Source: Megalonaias nervosa
Lineage: Eukaryota; Mollusca; Bivalvia; Unionida; Unionidae
DNA: 64,000 nucleotides
Direction of reading: 5' to 3'
Assembly (NCBI GenBank): GCA_016617855.1
Contig: JAECUM010001865.1
Span: 57,593-121,592 of the forward strand
Part shown: positions 42,609-56,401 of the stretch, in pieces
How the letters are laid out: each line of letters begins with the position of its first letter
How positions within the stretch are numbered: position 1 is the first letter of the stretch
Notes under the pieces: generated by a model
What the model was told of the DNA's origin: nothing
Databases searched by the model: none
What the model saw: the letters and a program-made list of their open reading frames with translations, nothing else
Program-made: the position numbers and the translations under genes

Positions 42609-45600
42609 GTTAGACAACAATAACAGTTTCCAATGAACGTTTATATTCGATGTTCCCTTTTCTGTCTTTCAGATTCTGTTCATTTTTTTTTTTTTTTTTT
42701 TTTTCTATTTTAGTGAAACAATCTGTATGCTTTGCCCCCCAGGACGGTTTCCTCGATGTGCTAGCAAGAAAACGCCATGCATTTGCCAATTAATATACAA
42801 AAAGACAATTTGAGATTGCAATAGTTTGTATGTAGTTCGCATTTTTCACGTTAACCGAAAGGTCACTAAAAATGTACAAAAATAATGATAAGAAAGTTAA
42901 TAGGATTTATTGTTCAAAAAGATATCAGAAAAAATTTTTAAAAAATAAAGTTAAAAAATATACGGGCGTACTCTGATATGATAGTAACTAGTTAATCATG
43001 TTAAGCTGTAAGTTGTAATGATGATGATGATCATCATCATCATTATCGTCGTCGTCGGAGTCTGTAGAATAAAGAAGAGCGATATGAAGAAAACAAACGT
43101 GGTAATAATGATATGTTCGAAATACGAATAAAATATTAATAACAGTAACACAAATTTGTACAAAGAAAATTAACCCTTATCAGAATTAAATATGAACCTT
43201 TATTGATTAAATACAACGGCAAAATATCCGCCATATTATAGGACCAATGGGAATAGGCTTGACTGACTCACATATCTTTTGAATTTCGATTGATTTGAAT
43301 TTTACGGCACAACAACATCTTGACTGATGCACGTTTTTTTTGGGGGGGGGGGGATTTGGATTGATTTGGTGTTTAACGGCACAAACGCACAAATATCCTG
43401 GATTTGGATTGATGATTTTACATCTATTCACGATGCCTTGAAGGAATACTTGATTGAATGAGCTCATTTAAATTAGAGTGGAGGTTCAGATTTAATAGAT
43501 CTAAAAGTAGTGTTATTATTTCTAACGAGAAAAATGATATGCTTACATACGCACTATGTGACAGAGCATGGTTACTGACCTGAAATTCGTAAGAATACTT
43601 GTAACAACATCTATGAACTGGTTTGCTACGATTACAAAAGCGTTATCAAATAAATACTAGCAATAGCTTTGGTGTCGCTTGTGGCAAATCCAGTCTACAA
43701 ACTAAAACTGGCCGATAGAGACAGGAATTCTTGTCGACCTTAGCTCATTAGAGTTATCTAAATGAGGTCCATATCGAAGATATAGATGTTAGCCATCCAT
43801 TCAGCAGGATTATGCAAAAGCTCTCACTTCAAACACGATCCACAATATCAAAAAGTTGCTCCGATTAATGTGTGTGTTGGCATGTGTGTTGGATTTTTAA
43901 CGTAACTTTAAAAAATTTTCAGTCATATCGCTAAGATTAATAAAAGGAAATTATGTTTTTAATTTTGTCATTTCCCAAAAACCACAAGGCAAATAAAAAA
44001 TTTTCTCCACAAATATGAATAATTCAGAGACGTATCAAAAACTAGAGCTTTCATTGTATACCATACTGCTGGCAGCGGAGGCATTACAATTTAGTCCTGT
44101 CGGTCCTTTCATACGCACATCCGTCAGGTTGAATTCGCAAAAATGTCAGGAAAAGTCGTAATATCAAAGCCCCCCAAAAAAGCCCACAAAAGTGCTCAAT
44201 CTAAGATTTCTAGAAGAGCTCGAGACAGTTTCATCTTATCCCAAAAACGTATTATTTTACAATCAACCTATCATATCATGCTAACTGTATATGTATTTTA
44301 AATACAACCAAGAGATTACATTTTCGTATTCATTGGCCAAAAGCACGTAGAAAATTCATTAAAATGTAATAAATTCCACGAGGTTGGAAATGACAAAATA
44401 AATCTGCAAAATGGCTAAATCCGCAAATTCCTTTCAAAGTCCCCAGGTGTGATAACCCTGCCATCAATTCGTCCGTCGGTCAGTCTGTCCGTAAAAGCTC
44501 GTTATCATGATTACTCAAAAACCGTATGAAGTAGACAAACGAAATTCAGTACGAATATATGTATGAACGTGTGGAAGATTAGACTGGATTTTCATGCAAA
44601 TGCAGCGGTATTTGTCGTTCTTGTTTTGTGTTTTTACACGCATTTGTTAAAACTTGTTGAGCTTAGACTTTTATAATGAATAACTTGTTATCATAATTGC
44701 GAGAAAAAAAATCCTTACATAAACTGATTAAATTTGATAGACATGTTTGTATATATTTATAGATAATCTGATAAAGTTTTTGTGGAATTACATCAATATT
44801 TACTTTCTCATAAGTTTCTGAACCTTTTGCACTAGTTTTCTCTACACTGGGGGCATACAAATTTAATGAATACAAATCTAACTGCATGATTATGTACACT
44901 TGCAGATAGTTCCATCCAAAAGGCAGAACATTAATTTTCTAATAATGTTTAGGCTGTGTTTAAACATTAAACAAGGACTTCCGGAGATTTAGGTGTGTCC
45001 ACTGCTAAATGAAACCACCAACAGCAGGGTTGATATCAGAGATCTGAGCCTGAGCATCAGTCTTAACAACACGTTCCAGAAAAGGCTCTTGAATATATGC
45101 CCACAGAGACGGAATGGATAAAAAAATCACCTGAAGGTATGTCCACGCTGATGGAAGAGGTACGAGTTGTAATAATGTATGGACTTCAATAATATTGACT
45201 ATTTTCTTCGATTCTTTCTCTTTGGTTATTACTGTTATCCCATGGTTCGACGCTTTATGTATGTTTCTGATATTTACAAGCAGAGATGAATTGCATCTTA
45301 CAGTTTCTCACACATTTCTTCTTTCTCATCTTCTGTTCGTAAATTTTACATGCAAATTAATTTTCTGAGCTCTTTGAACTTCTACAATTAATCTTTTTAT
45401 AAGGTATGTGTACTACGACATGGTAGGAAATGTGCAAAAGCTTCAGAATGATGAAGTTATTTGGTCTACCTGATATTTAGCAGGTTGTTTGCTAAAACTT
45501 AAGTAAACACACCTGACCTTGTTTACGAATTTTATGGAATTTCCATTGGAAATGACCTAGGTCATTTTGTTTTGCCATAAGTCAGATGACAATCTATATG

Positions 45601-45953
45601 TAGGGAAGACTAAGTAAACAATTATTCGTTCTAATTTTAATATCAGTCTTTGTGGAATCACTTTTAGTTGGATTCAGATATAATTTGAGAGAGAATTATT
45701 TATTTAAATTATTAATTGGAATTACAAAGTCCCCATTGACATTCTTGACTTAAACACTATTCTTGGGTTATTGGGAGTTAATTCCAAGACATTCTGGATT
45801 ATATAATTTGAATACATCAAGACAATTGGTTTATCGACATATTCGAGACCCGGAATTCATTCAGAAAACTCTATACTCTTGGACTTGTGATAGAACTTTT
45901 GTGATTATTTGGGATTTAATTCACAAAGGTCCGTGTGTGCGTGCGTGCACGTG

Positions 45954-45955
<2 letters not shown>
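42609..45955. other. No gene seen
   Basis: AT-rich. It includes the palindrome at 43017, a SINE 3' fragment at 43869-43940 (GGATTTTTAACGTAACTTTA, TTTTCAGTCATATCGCTAAG) and a G9 run near 43343. Confidence 0.4.
43017..43044. repeat. 28-base perfect palindrome of ATG/CAT units
   Basis: AATGATGATGATGA is followed at once by its exact reverse complement. Likely a by-product of two opposed trinucleotide runs. Confidence 0.85.
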
Positions 45956-45985
<30 letters not shown>

Positions 45986-46020
45986 TGTATGTATGTATGT
46001 ATGTATGCATGCATGTATGT
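45956..46020. repeat. (ATGT)n microsatellite
   Basis: About 15 tetranucleotide units, ending in GCATGCATGTATGT. Confidence 0.95.
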
Positions 46021-46275
46021 CATAAATCTCTTTATGGAGGATATAATTATATTGATAAACAGGAATTATGTATCTCATATACAGACCCTTTCCAGTAAGG
46101 GTCACTAGCAGACGATGTTAAGCCCTTCATGGTCATGAATTTAATGGTGTGCTGGACAATTTGCAGCTGTTTCTATACAAGTCAACCAACATTTGCCATT
46201 TTCGAAAATTCACACAGAGATAAAATCAGTGCAAGAACTACTAACATAGACACAAAATAATAAATCTTTGTGATC

Positions 46276-46510
46276 TTCTGTTGACAAATGTTTTGTCTTG
46301 CTTTTTTGAGATTTATAAAGTTTCTGTTGACAAATGTTTTGTGATGCTTTCTTGAGATTTATAAAGTTTCTGTTGACAAATGTTTTGTGATGCTTTCTTG
46401 AGATTTATAAAGTTTCTGTTGACAAATGTTTTGTGATGCTTTCTTGAGATTTATAAAGTTTCTGTTGACAAATGTTTTATGATGCTTTCTTGAGATTTAT
46501 AAAGTTTCTG
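46276..46510. repeat. 46-base tandem repeat, five copies
   Basis: Unit TTTCTGTTGACAAATG, TTTTGTGATGCTTTCTTGAG, ATTTATAAAG. The middle copies are almost identical (46321-46504); the first is diverged. Confidence 0.95.
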
Positions 46511-47032
46511 TTCGTTAAAAGCTCCATTATATGACTTGGCGTCTTCTTAATGTTTTTAACTCACATTTCCTCGGCATGCATAATTAACAGTGTGTTAAAA
46601 GTGACTTCAAAAGCAACCAAACAAAAAGAGACTACAATCTTCTCTAAACTACGCCCATCCTCATTTGCACAGAGACATCTATTTAAAAAATGTGCAAATG
46701 TTTCCTGTTGTATTCATTTAAGTATAAATAAGCAAAGTTTCATATTTAAGCTAAATCCAATAAATACTTTTGAGTATTTAAAGCTCATACAGTAATTACC
46801 CTATACTCTCTTCTGTTTCAGCCTATTATGTGAAATCATTTATGTTTCTATTCCCGGAAGGTAACATGTTAAGTAACACTCTACAATCAAATCAAACAAA
46901 ACAAAAGCTGGTAGCCATGCAATCGGTCAATGGGCAAAGATATCAGGAAGTCCTCAGTACGGTTAATAGACATAGTGGATATATTATTTGGCATACACCT
47001 ATACAACCAACAGCGGTACTGTCGAGATCGAT

Positions 47033-47034
<2 letters not shown>
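46511..47034. other. No gene seen
   Basis: Two open frames of 81 and 84 codons have no recognisable features; the second runs into the (GA)n that follows. Confidence 0.35.

Positions 47035-47076
<42 letters not shown>
47035..47076. repeat. (GA)n microsatellite
   Basis: About 20 GA units. Confidence 0.95.
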
Positions 47077-47077
<1 letters not shown>

Positions 47078-47171
47078 ATTTTAAAATGTTCGAATATTTT
47101 ACACTCAGACTCTCTGGAAAGTACCTATCATCTAGCAAAAATTGCCTCACAATAATGAAGTTAACTAAAGA

Positions 47172-47215
47172 TACCTACCTACCTACCTACCCACATACAT
47201 ACATACATACATACA

Positions 47216-47245
<30 letters not shown>
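47172..47245. repeat. (ACCT)n/(ACAT)n microsatellite
   Basis: Four or five ACCT units followed by about 13 ACAT units. Confidence 0.95.
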
Positions 47246-47246
<1 letters not shown>

Positions 47247-50055
47247 TATTATGCATTCAAGACACTACTGAATGTCAAGAACCGTTTATGACCCTGACGA
47301 CGGAAAAATTACTTTGTTAATGCTCACGTGGCCTTTTCTTCTTCGATCTGAGTCGTGATAAACCATACGTATTATAAACTGTCCACAATCCTTCTCTCGG
47401 CCATCCATTTCCTGTTGACATCAAAACCCTTTCTGTGCTGAATGACCTATTTTCAGTGCTTTTGGGAAGTCACTATGGCCTAAACAGTGCTGTAACTACG
47501 ATTTTACTTAACATCCCAACATTTCTTCCTCAGATTACATTATTATTTCCAACTGCTTGATTATCAGCAATTAATTTTGTTTACCGAATATTTAGTAATC
47601 ATCATGGATTAAAACAGTGTTATAACAAGCGCCATGGCACTAAATGACCTTCCGCTAGATAAGAAATCACTCAAACTACCGAATGTGTTAACCTCAAACA
47701 TTCAGTATCTGGCAAAGACACATGTTTAAATTTGAGTGATATGTTTATTAAAAATTAAAATTACCAAGTTTTATTAATTATTCTGCAGTATGTCATACTT
47801 TCACATGTATTTCAACCTACTAGCTTCATTTCAGTGAACCGTAAAAGTCAATATTAAAGCAGCTTGAGAATATACTCATGTAAAAGGAAATTCACTCGAG
47901 AAGATGTTAATGCATTTAGTATACAGTCATATCTTTATTATTTTAGCTGACTTTTGTTTATGCTGCCTTAGAGGTTTAATGAATTAAAATATATAACAAA
48001 AGCGTAAATAGGCATTGTTCAGAAGTATACTGTTGTACATAATAATTATAAAGTTCTACTCTGTTCGTGAGATGGAATTTTGATTTGTGATTATGTTGAT
48101 GTAAAAACGTAAATACATGCTTAGCACATAAAAAGATAAATATCTAAAACCATTGCTTTTCTATTTCTTTTGTTATTATTTACATTTCTATTTCTACTTC
48201 TTTTGTTATTAATTACATTTTTGTTCCACCACCTTCATTCTGCTCAATGACTGAAAGTAAAGAGTCATTCAAGTAGTCTGAAAGATCGTACGATGACGTA
48301 ATATTTTTGGGGCAAAACTAACCTAAAAGTGAAAACTTTCAAACTTTAAAATAATGCAGTCTGGGGTTTAGTGCTTTCTATAGAAAAAAAAAACGCACAC
48401 AAGATAGCCCGATTTCAGGTGGCTCCACCAATATCCTAGGCACATTCATTTTCATTGGGGTTTTTTTTGGGGGGGGGGTTTGCATTTTCTATTTTCGTTA
48501 TATTTTTCTTGAAATTTATCACGGAACATGCTTTTCTACATACGCTCGTGGAAATAAACATATGGTAATTGTCATCAATTGTGTCCCTGTTAGCTGATCG
48601 TGCTTGCGACCAAATGTTTTTACCCATCCAAGTTTCGTCTAGGTTTCGGGAAGAAATAACCTAACTCCACCATTTAGACGATCTAAGAACGATAAAGTCC
48701 CCATGGACTCCTTTTCACCATTATCGATAAAAAAAAAAATTAAAAAAAAATGGACGAACCATTGCAAAATTTGTAAATATTTACGATAACCAATTCATTA
48801 TCAGCTTGTCGGAGGAAAATGGCGGATGATGCCTGAAGGTGTATGTAATTTACGTTCACTGACAGGTTAATTGAACAGCGTGAATGACCAATCAAGATAT
48901 TTATTTATTCGTTCGTTTTTCCACATTTCCCTAGGTATAAGTGTACCAAGTCTATCTTTCTTATACTAGGCACTAACATGGATACAACATATGCAAATAA
49001 TCAGCAACGGTTATGCTACATTTTCTGGAAATAGTTGCATTTTAATGTGAAAAATGGAATTTTTAGTCCAAGTGGCCTTACACAAAATCCTAGAGAGTGA
49101 ACTGAATAAGCAGATGTTTATCTTCCTCTTTCAGCGATAATGACGCATTCTACTAAATGCAAATGACATGTTTCATTTCTTAATCTCCAAATATTATGTA
49201 AGAATTAATGACTTTCTTAGGGACTCAAACATGAATCAATAACACCTGAGTGGCTCAGTTAGTACAGTGATAGCTTTAATTACCTAATTAGTACAGTGAT
49301 ACGTAATAGGTTTAATAACCGACTTAATACAGTGACACCTAATAGCTTCAATTATCTAATTAGTACAGTGATACCCAATAGTTTTAATTACCTAATAACT
49401 TTAATTACCTAATTAGTACATTAATACCTAAAAGCTTTAATTCTTCAGAAGACAGCCTTTCATTTATTTCTAATGAAAAGCTTGACAATTTCTCCATCCT
49501 TTTATTTAAAGAATAAAATGAATTTAATATGCAATAATTTTAGAGATACTTGTATCTTATATATTATCAGTATGGCTAAGAAAATAGTCCTGCATTCACA
49601 GAAGTATCGCAAACAACATTCATTAGAAATTCAATCGATACTGGAGCCGTCAAAGAAATTGACTTAAACCTCAGATGTTCTCCATTGGAACCACCTTGAC
49701 GTCTTGTAATGATCATTACCATTACTTTCTTTTATTTTTTTCTTCTGATGTTTGAAACCCTCTCTACTTAGAATCAATGTCATCAAGACGTAAGCCTTTG
49801 TATTTACAAGATAATAAGTGTCCAGGTCTCTAAGATGCAGCTGTTGTATTTACAAGAGAGTAATTTGTTCGCAATGACGTATGGAATTTTCAGCCCCACT
49901 TAATGGACTCATTATCACATTTCTGCTCCTGTCAAGCGATGGTCATGGATGACATTTTGCTTTAAGATAAAAGTGTGAGAGTGATTTACTTTTTATTAAA
50001 CAAGTTTATGTGTAGTTGTCGTTGTTCATATGGCTTACACTTGTCTTATTTCAGA
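47246..50055. other. No gene seen
   Basis: AT-rich with a G9 run near 48469 and A runs near 48730-48750. A loose repeat of TTTAATTACCTAATTAGTAC occurs three or four times at 49273-49430. Confidence 0.4.
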
Positions 50056-50059
50056 GACT

Positions 50060-50200
50060 GCGAGCCAATGTTGTTCTGTGATTAGGGTGTTGGACTCGCA
50101 AGCCAAAACACGCAGGTTTAAATCTGGCTCAGATCAGCCAGGATCGACTGCTGTGATGTGTTTGAGGACAATAAACTTTATTCCTGTTGCCAATCTCGTG
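50060..50200 (+). repeat. tRNA-like SINE fragment
   Basis: GTGATTAGGGTGTTGGACTC then GCAAGCC and GCAGGTTTAAATCTGGCTC form an A-box/B-box pair of tRNA type. The sequence continues with GTGTTTGAGGACAATAAACT. It is different from the SINE at 29868. A tRNA gene is not proposed because the arms do not pair into a full cloverleaf. Confidence 0.5.
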
Positions 50201-51546
50201 TTGACGTGTCGTTAAATACTAAACTCCTAACAAACAGACAAATACGAGTCTCCATATTTTCCACTTTGCTCATGACGGAATCTAAACCAGGAAACATATA
50301 ACATTTGGTTGCATGATTAAAGGAGCCGTCCAGTGCATAAAAGTCACTTATTTTCGTGGTCTATCAATTTTCGCGGATATCACGGTTGCTCAAAACCACG
50401 AATTTAAAGACCATACGAAAAATTATCCATAATATGATGTCAAGTTTACGTCTTGATCGAGTTCATTATGTCAAAAGCTTTATCATTTGGAACATCCCTG
50501 TCTCTTTCCGATGAGAGTCGAATAACTTAACTGTCTGCAAGAAACTTAGAAGAAATCGCAATGATGGCTCCTACATTGGCAAGTCTTTAGCGGACGAATA
50601 TTAGGTTAGGTGTGCGAAGAACAGAGTCTTATGAAATGAAAGGTGTGGAAAATAGCACTGGACGACGTTTCAATAATCTATTAAATACATGCACTTTCAG
50701 TTAGTAATGTTATATCTCCAACTTCATAACGAAAATGAGTTTAAGAAATGATTTGGTTTCAATGCCTGAAACTATTTCTTATGTTGCAATTAGTAATTTT
50801 GTGACGTCAACGAATTTATTATGATGTAATAATAACAACGGTCTTGAGGGTATTTGAAATGGTCTTTATTTGCATCCTAGTGTTTTTTCTCTTGCATGCG
50901 ATGGAAAAGGAAGATTGTAAGCTTTTACAACCTTTATTCTTCAGACGATTCAAAGAATCTTTTTTCTGTCTTAGTGCGCTTTACGCAACAAACCAGTTGA
51001 GTAAGTGTTGCAAATCTTCTAGGTCTGTGAGCATGAAAAGAATGTCAAAGGGGTGAGCCAGCGCATTACAGAATGAACTCATTTCGCTCAGTAAAGAGAC
51101 ATTACACGTATCAACTATAAATATAAGCCAAGTAATAACTTTACTGAACCAACACCTTTATACACGTGCATTGAGTCTGGGACGTTTATCAAAAAGTTGC
51201 AAACTTGATCAGGTGTGTCGTTAAAAGAATTGTCATGCGCATTAATGTGACATCCTAGCCATGGGCAGAATCTATTGTGTGTTTAATCACATACAAGCGA
51301 ATAAAAATTTGTAATCAAAACCTCAATAAAACTGTTGATGATGTCTTCGGCGCATCTGCAGCAGAAGGATAAGTTACTGCCAGGTCTAGTATTTTCACTA
51401 CATGAGCTCAGCAAAAAGGATTTACTAGTCTGTGCCAGAAAGGAAATATTTCATTTCATTGTCTTCAACTAAGTAATCGACATGTAGATTAGTTATACTT
51501 TACATTAGAGCTGCGCGGTAGTTTTTTTTTTTTCCGTTGGTACGTG
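50201..51546. other. No gene seen
   Basis: Chance frames only; the 70-codon frame at 50844-51056 has no recognisable domain. Confidence 0.35.
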
Positions 51547-52425
51547 TTACGTGTCTACGCTCGTACAAAAGTAACAAGAAAAGAGTGAAGACAACAAGCT
51601 TTGTAAAATTTTAAAAAAATAGTTTATTTCCCTAGAATACCAAAGTAAAAATGAGAGAAAGGACTTACGGTTTACGAATCAAATCCAAAATTAATCCAAG
51701 AATTAAAAAATATAAGTTCTATCAATGAAAAGTCCTAAATGAATCTGTGTTCGAGTCCCGATGAAATCAAAATGGAGGGCGATGACGTATGTCGTGACCT
51801 TCAAAGTGTTGCCGTGTCAACAGTTTCTTGTTGAATCACAGAAAATAATATTCCAGTTTAGAATTTCTGAATAAATTTCGATAAATGTCTTTGTCCAAGA
51901 ATTCTGTATGGAGCACTTATATTTTCCAGGGAAAGAATCACTAATTCCATAAAATAAAAATTCAACTTAAACTGGTCACAACAAGACACTTTTAAGTGTC
52001 GGAGATTTAAAGCCCAACTGGCTAGTTCTTCTCAAGAAAACGACTATACAGTAAATTAAGATGCAAAACAGATTCCCGTATGAGGGTCACGTGATCACCT
52101 CTTAGAACGACGTAAAAACATTTACATGCCTAACAACACATACTCTAGTATGGCCTTAACTAAAATCAATGGTTCTTACTCTGGAAAAAAAAATTAAAAA
52201 ATAAAAAAAGTTGTTTACTCAAAACTGAATCAAGGTCAGAAAATAGATACAATGTTTCAACTACTGGTTGTTTATCAGGTCAAACAGAACTGAACTGAAT
52301 TTCTAAAAATAATATCAAATCCAGTAGACAAAGTTATCATTACAATAACATGTAATGGAATAAAATAAAATAAAAAAGTTTAATACTAACAAACAAATAA
52401 TTAAATTACGTATACATGACAGTAC
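51547..52425. mobile_element. Non-autonomous DNA element, copy 2
   Basis: Partner of 41717-42608 with the same start (GTTACGTGT) and end region (ATTACGTATACATGAC). It abuts the dispersed repeat at 52430-52856, so one may have inserted beside or into the other. Confidence 0.6.
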
Positions 52426-52429
52426 GTAC

Positions 52430-52856
52430 CGCGATACTTTTTCACTATACAGTACATTGGTAGTTTCCGTAAGTAAGGAATTTGTTACGATTTAAATGAT
52501 ATTAACAATTAACATACACATAGCAAATTCGTATACTATAAGGTACTTAATTTAATTTTATTGGGGGGGGGTAGGGGCTGCGATATCCTTTTGAGCTGAA
52601 ATATTTCTTTCTTGTATCTCAAGATAATTTTCCAAATAGTATCATGAATATAATATTTCTTTTCCTATACATCATAGCAAGATATTTTTTCCAAATATTG
52701 ACAGACAAAAATTAAACTAAAAGGTGTCAGGCCCCCGCCCCAGAGTATTGAATTGTTGGTCCCTATTATAATTGTGTTATACAGTGGTACGTATCGGGGT
52801 ACTTTCAGAAATACCGCAGTATACCACGGTACAAAAAGTGTCGTGGTACCCAGTTC
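52430..52856. repeat. Dispersed repeat copy 2 (TACCGCGGTA-bounded type)
   Basis: Matches 320-1246, with about 470 bases missing in its first part. It begins GTACCGCGATAC and ends with repeated ATACCGC, TACCACGGTAC and GTGGTACCCAG blocks. Confidence 0.6.
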
Positions 52857-53710
52857 TACTTTACATGATATTTGCTTTACATTGCAGATGCTGTTTACAA
52901 GGATACAAAATTATGCCAGTGTTTTTCTCATTCTTTACTTCGCTAACTTCAGCATGTATTCCACCCAACCTGATTGCTGTTCCAGGTAACAAAAGAGGAT
53001 AAGAAAATATAGATTTTACAACAACTGTGTGGAAGAAAAGAAGAATAGAATTTTAAAAAATAGTAACGACATTTTTAGGGTATTGTATTGCAGACTGGAG
53101 AACTTCCATTTTTTGGGAAGGTCGTTGTTGATATTCTATATGTCTGATGCGTTCACTTGCACTTTACAACAAAATATGTGCAGTTTGGGTACACACCGCA
53201 ACTGGATGTCGCATAAAGCTGCGTAGGGGCAAACATTTTTTCAAGTACTACAGTCACTGGAGCACTGGAGTTTCTGACCACTTATTAAAATTTATATTGA
53301 AATCCAAGAGGAGCCAGCTTTATATTTTGAAAAGTCTAAAACGTTGAAGAAGTATGAAAATATATCAGATCACACATCACAAAAGCACCACATATGCGAC
53401 AGTGTTTAAAATCTTGTCAGACCATATACCAACCATACGTCATCAATCTTTCGTGCACAGAGCGATGTTATGTTGATAAAACCGTGAGGTGAACAGTGCA
53501 GGGCTTCAGGCTATGCGTGAGCGGGATCAGGAATACAAACGATACAACGCACTGGTAAATTAAATGAGGACTTTCTCTTTTTAAGTATCAAGTTTACAAA
53601 TCCAAGAATGTTAATTCGACCCGTTCATCACATCTCTTTTGTAATATCTGACAAAAACAACTAAAGTTATAAAGCTATTAAGAATTGGCGTGCTATTTCT
53701 CACTTAGAAA

Positions 53711-54018
53711 TGTGTGTGTGTGATTTGGATTTTTAACGTAGCTTTACAATTTTTTTCAGTCATATCGCTACGATATCTGCAGTGTGGCAGTGTATAATGA
53801 TGTCTAGCACTGGGGTATCATGCCGCAGACGTATAGTATCATATCCCATCCAGTCACATTATTCTGACACCAGACCGACCTGTGCTAGCACTGACCTCTT
53901 AATGCTGAGCGCCAAGCAAGGCAGCTAATACCATTTTTTTTTTTCAAATAAGTCTTCGGTATGACTCGGCCGGGGTTCCAACCTGCGACCTCCCGCATCC
54001 GAGGCGGACGCTCGAAGA
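53711..54018 (-). repeat. tRNA-derived SINE, copy 2
   Basis: Minus-strand copy of 29868-30206: head GCGTCCGCCTCGGATGCGGG and B-box region TTGGAACCCCGGCC, body TGGCGCTCAGCATTAAGAGG, tail ending in a short (CA)n. Confidence 0.75.
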
Positions 54019-56261
54019 AAAGTTACATCTGATAGAATATGAATGAGAACTGTGTTATACATACAGGTCTATCACCTTCCATGCATATGCTATCAGGCAT
54101 GCCTATAGTCCATGAAAAATAGCAACGCCATATTACATTTAGGATATATTTTCAAGAGATGACAAAATAAAAGTAATTAATTAGTCGAGTCTTTGATTTT
54201 TTAAAACTTGATACTTAAAAAGAGAAATGTCCATCTTATTAGAACTATCTGCATCGTCTGCGTTTGAAATTCTCTCTTATGCAAAGGCTGAAAGGTCTCT
54301 GTTAAGGTTTTATCAACAAAACATCGCGCTATGCATGAGCCAGATTGGTGCTTGTGGCCGTATTATTATTATCTATCCTAACAGATGCATATAGGCTATA
54401 ACTTCCAAGTTGCCACGACATGAAACTGGAGGTCAAAGTACACTTTAGAACTATAAATCTAGATTTAAGTGTTCAAAATTGGTTTTAGTCAAAACAACCT
54501 TTGCTGATGAACATATTTTCATGCAGATCTTATTTTCCATGTTGGACAATACCATCTGGAAGTTTATTCCTATGCTGCTTTCTCCAAATAATGGTAGGAA
54601 AAAATTTTATGTAAATATTTGTCTTATTTCATATTAAAAGAAGACAAAAGTCAATCTGAGATTTCAAAGAAGAGACTTGATTTGCATGTATATTTGCACG
54701 CTAAAACACAAGCAATGAGACAAATGGTTGCTAAAAACGTAAACATTTGGTTAAGAACATTAATCGGACTTATTCAGAAAAAATATAAATACATTTTAAA
54801 AGAAGAAATTAAAGATCCTATATGTAAATAACTGCAACCGGGCATGCTCCATTATGTAGGTAGCCTAATGTAGTTAATCATGTTGAACTTTTCATCATCA
54901 TCAGTATAAAAAACGATGCAAATAACATGAAGTAATTATAGAAAATTAACGTTTATCAATAGCCCATAGGTGTACAAATCTCCTATAAATATTAAATAAT
55001 CGATGAAATATAACCTGTTTATCTTAATAATTTGATCGCATCAGCTATAAAAATATGACGCAAGTTCTTTGCTGTTGTGACTGGTGCGCATCTGTGATCA
55101 ACTGTATTTTATACATTAAAACCCACATTTGTCTTTGTGTGTCTTGGTAAATACTTTTTTGTATTTCGGTCATTTTAGCAGACGATTTTAAGCGTCAATG
55201 TCTGGAGTGCAATTAGCAGATGGTTCTATACAAGTAAACCAAACATTGTAATTTTTTAGATAAGTTATGAGGAGACAAATTCCCCAAAGAACCTAAATGA
55301 AAGTCCTGGTTGTATTTTATTTATTCCATGCAGTAGATAGGAAACATGTTGTATATTATCTCCACATTCCCACTAGCACGATTTAAAAAAAAAAAATATT
55401 TCTTAGAAATAAATTGCTTGCAAGTACAGTACAATTACTGTCACTGTCGGTCGACATTAGAGACCATGTGTGACATAATAAAGTCTGCTTGTTTACAGTG
55501 ACTAAACATCCTACGCTGTTGAATATTGTAATTACTGTATTTCCATGCAGAGAATGACAAACAATTTACTGTCTAGGTATCAAATGGACTATTAAATATG
55601 CATGCTTGCATGTATACAATATTTGTGTGTACAGGAAGTACATATTTAATTCTGCACCCGTCTGCCATATCTCTGGTATATTGGCTTCTCATGATGCTCC
55701 GCATACGAGGCCAGGCACGCCCAGTTTGAATGACAGATACCGGTGGAGAAATTCAAGATGGCGGGAAAATGGCAATAAAGAAATGGTATTAAAGCAGTTA
55801 TTTCCGTCTGTGTGTTCGCCGGCTTTTTCGTTGTATTAGTGACAAGTATGTTAATTAAAGAAGTAGTGAGTGTTTGTTTAAAGTGTTACTAAACAGTATT
55901 GTTATTTTCAGTCAATATGTACGGCTTGGAGGTGGGGTATGGTGAGAAATTGAGCATTCGTATCGGTGTGGTTTAATTTTCTCAAAGATGCTTTATTTGA
56001 ATGAAAGTTTGATAGCCTGTACTTAACTGTTATTTTACGTTATGTTTCAATATTTTGGAATATTCTAAATTTCCTATAATGCTGTATACTTGTGTTTTAA
56101 ATTGCATTAACAGATAATTGGGTCGGGATGGGTGGGTTGATACTGGTAATGCAATAGATACATATTTCTGCGATGCAGTTTTTGGAGCTTTACAATTAGG
56201 CCATTTCCATCTGTCTTGTTTAGAAATATACTATTTTGTTAGTTACAATATGATAGCATCT
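54019..56261. other. No gene seen
   Basis: AT-rich. The 70- and 77-codon frames at 54619 and 55606 show no recognisable domain. Confidence 0.35.
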
Positions 56262-56401
56262 GGTCCTCCAGGTTGGGGATAGGACGTGGTGCCCAACAGC
56301 TCCACCCCATAAAAACAAAACCGTTACAGAAACTGCAACAACGTCAGCTCCAACAATAACAAAGAGGTAAAATAAAGAACTCGAACAAACTATTACGTAT
56401 C

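Noticed and set aside
46082..46105. Hairpin GACCCT...AGGGTC that resembles the histone-type stems
   Set aside because: The loop is 8 bases, no GAAAAG box or TTGCC follows, and no gene ends before it.
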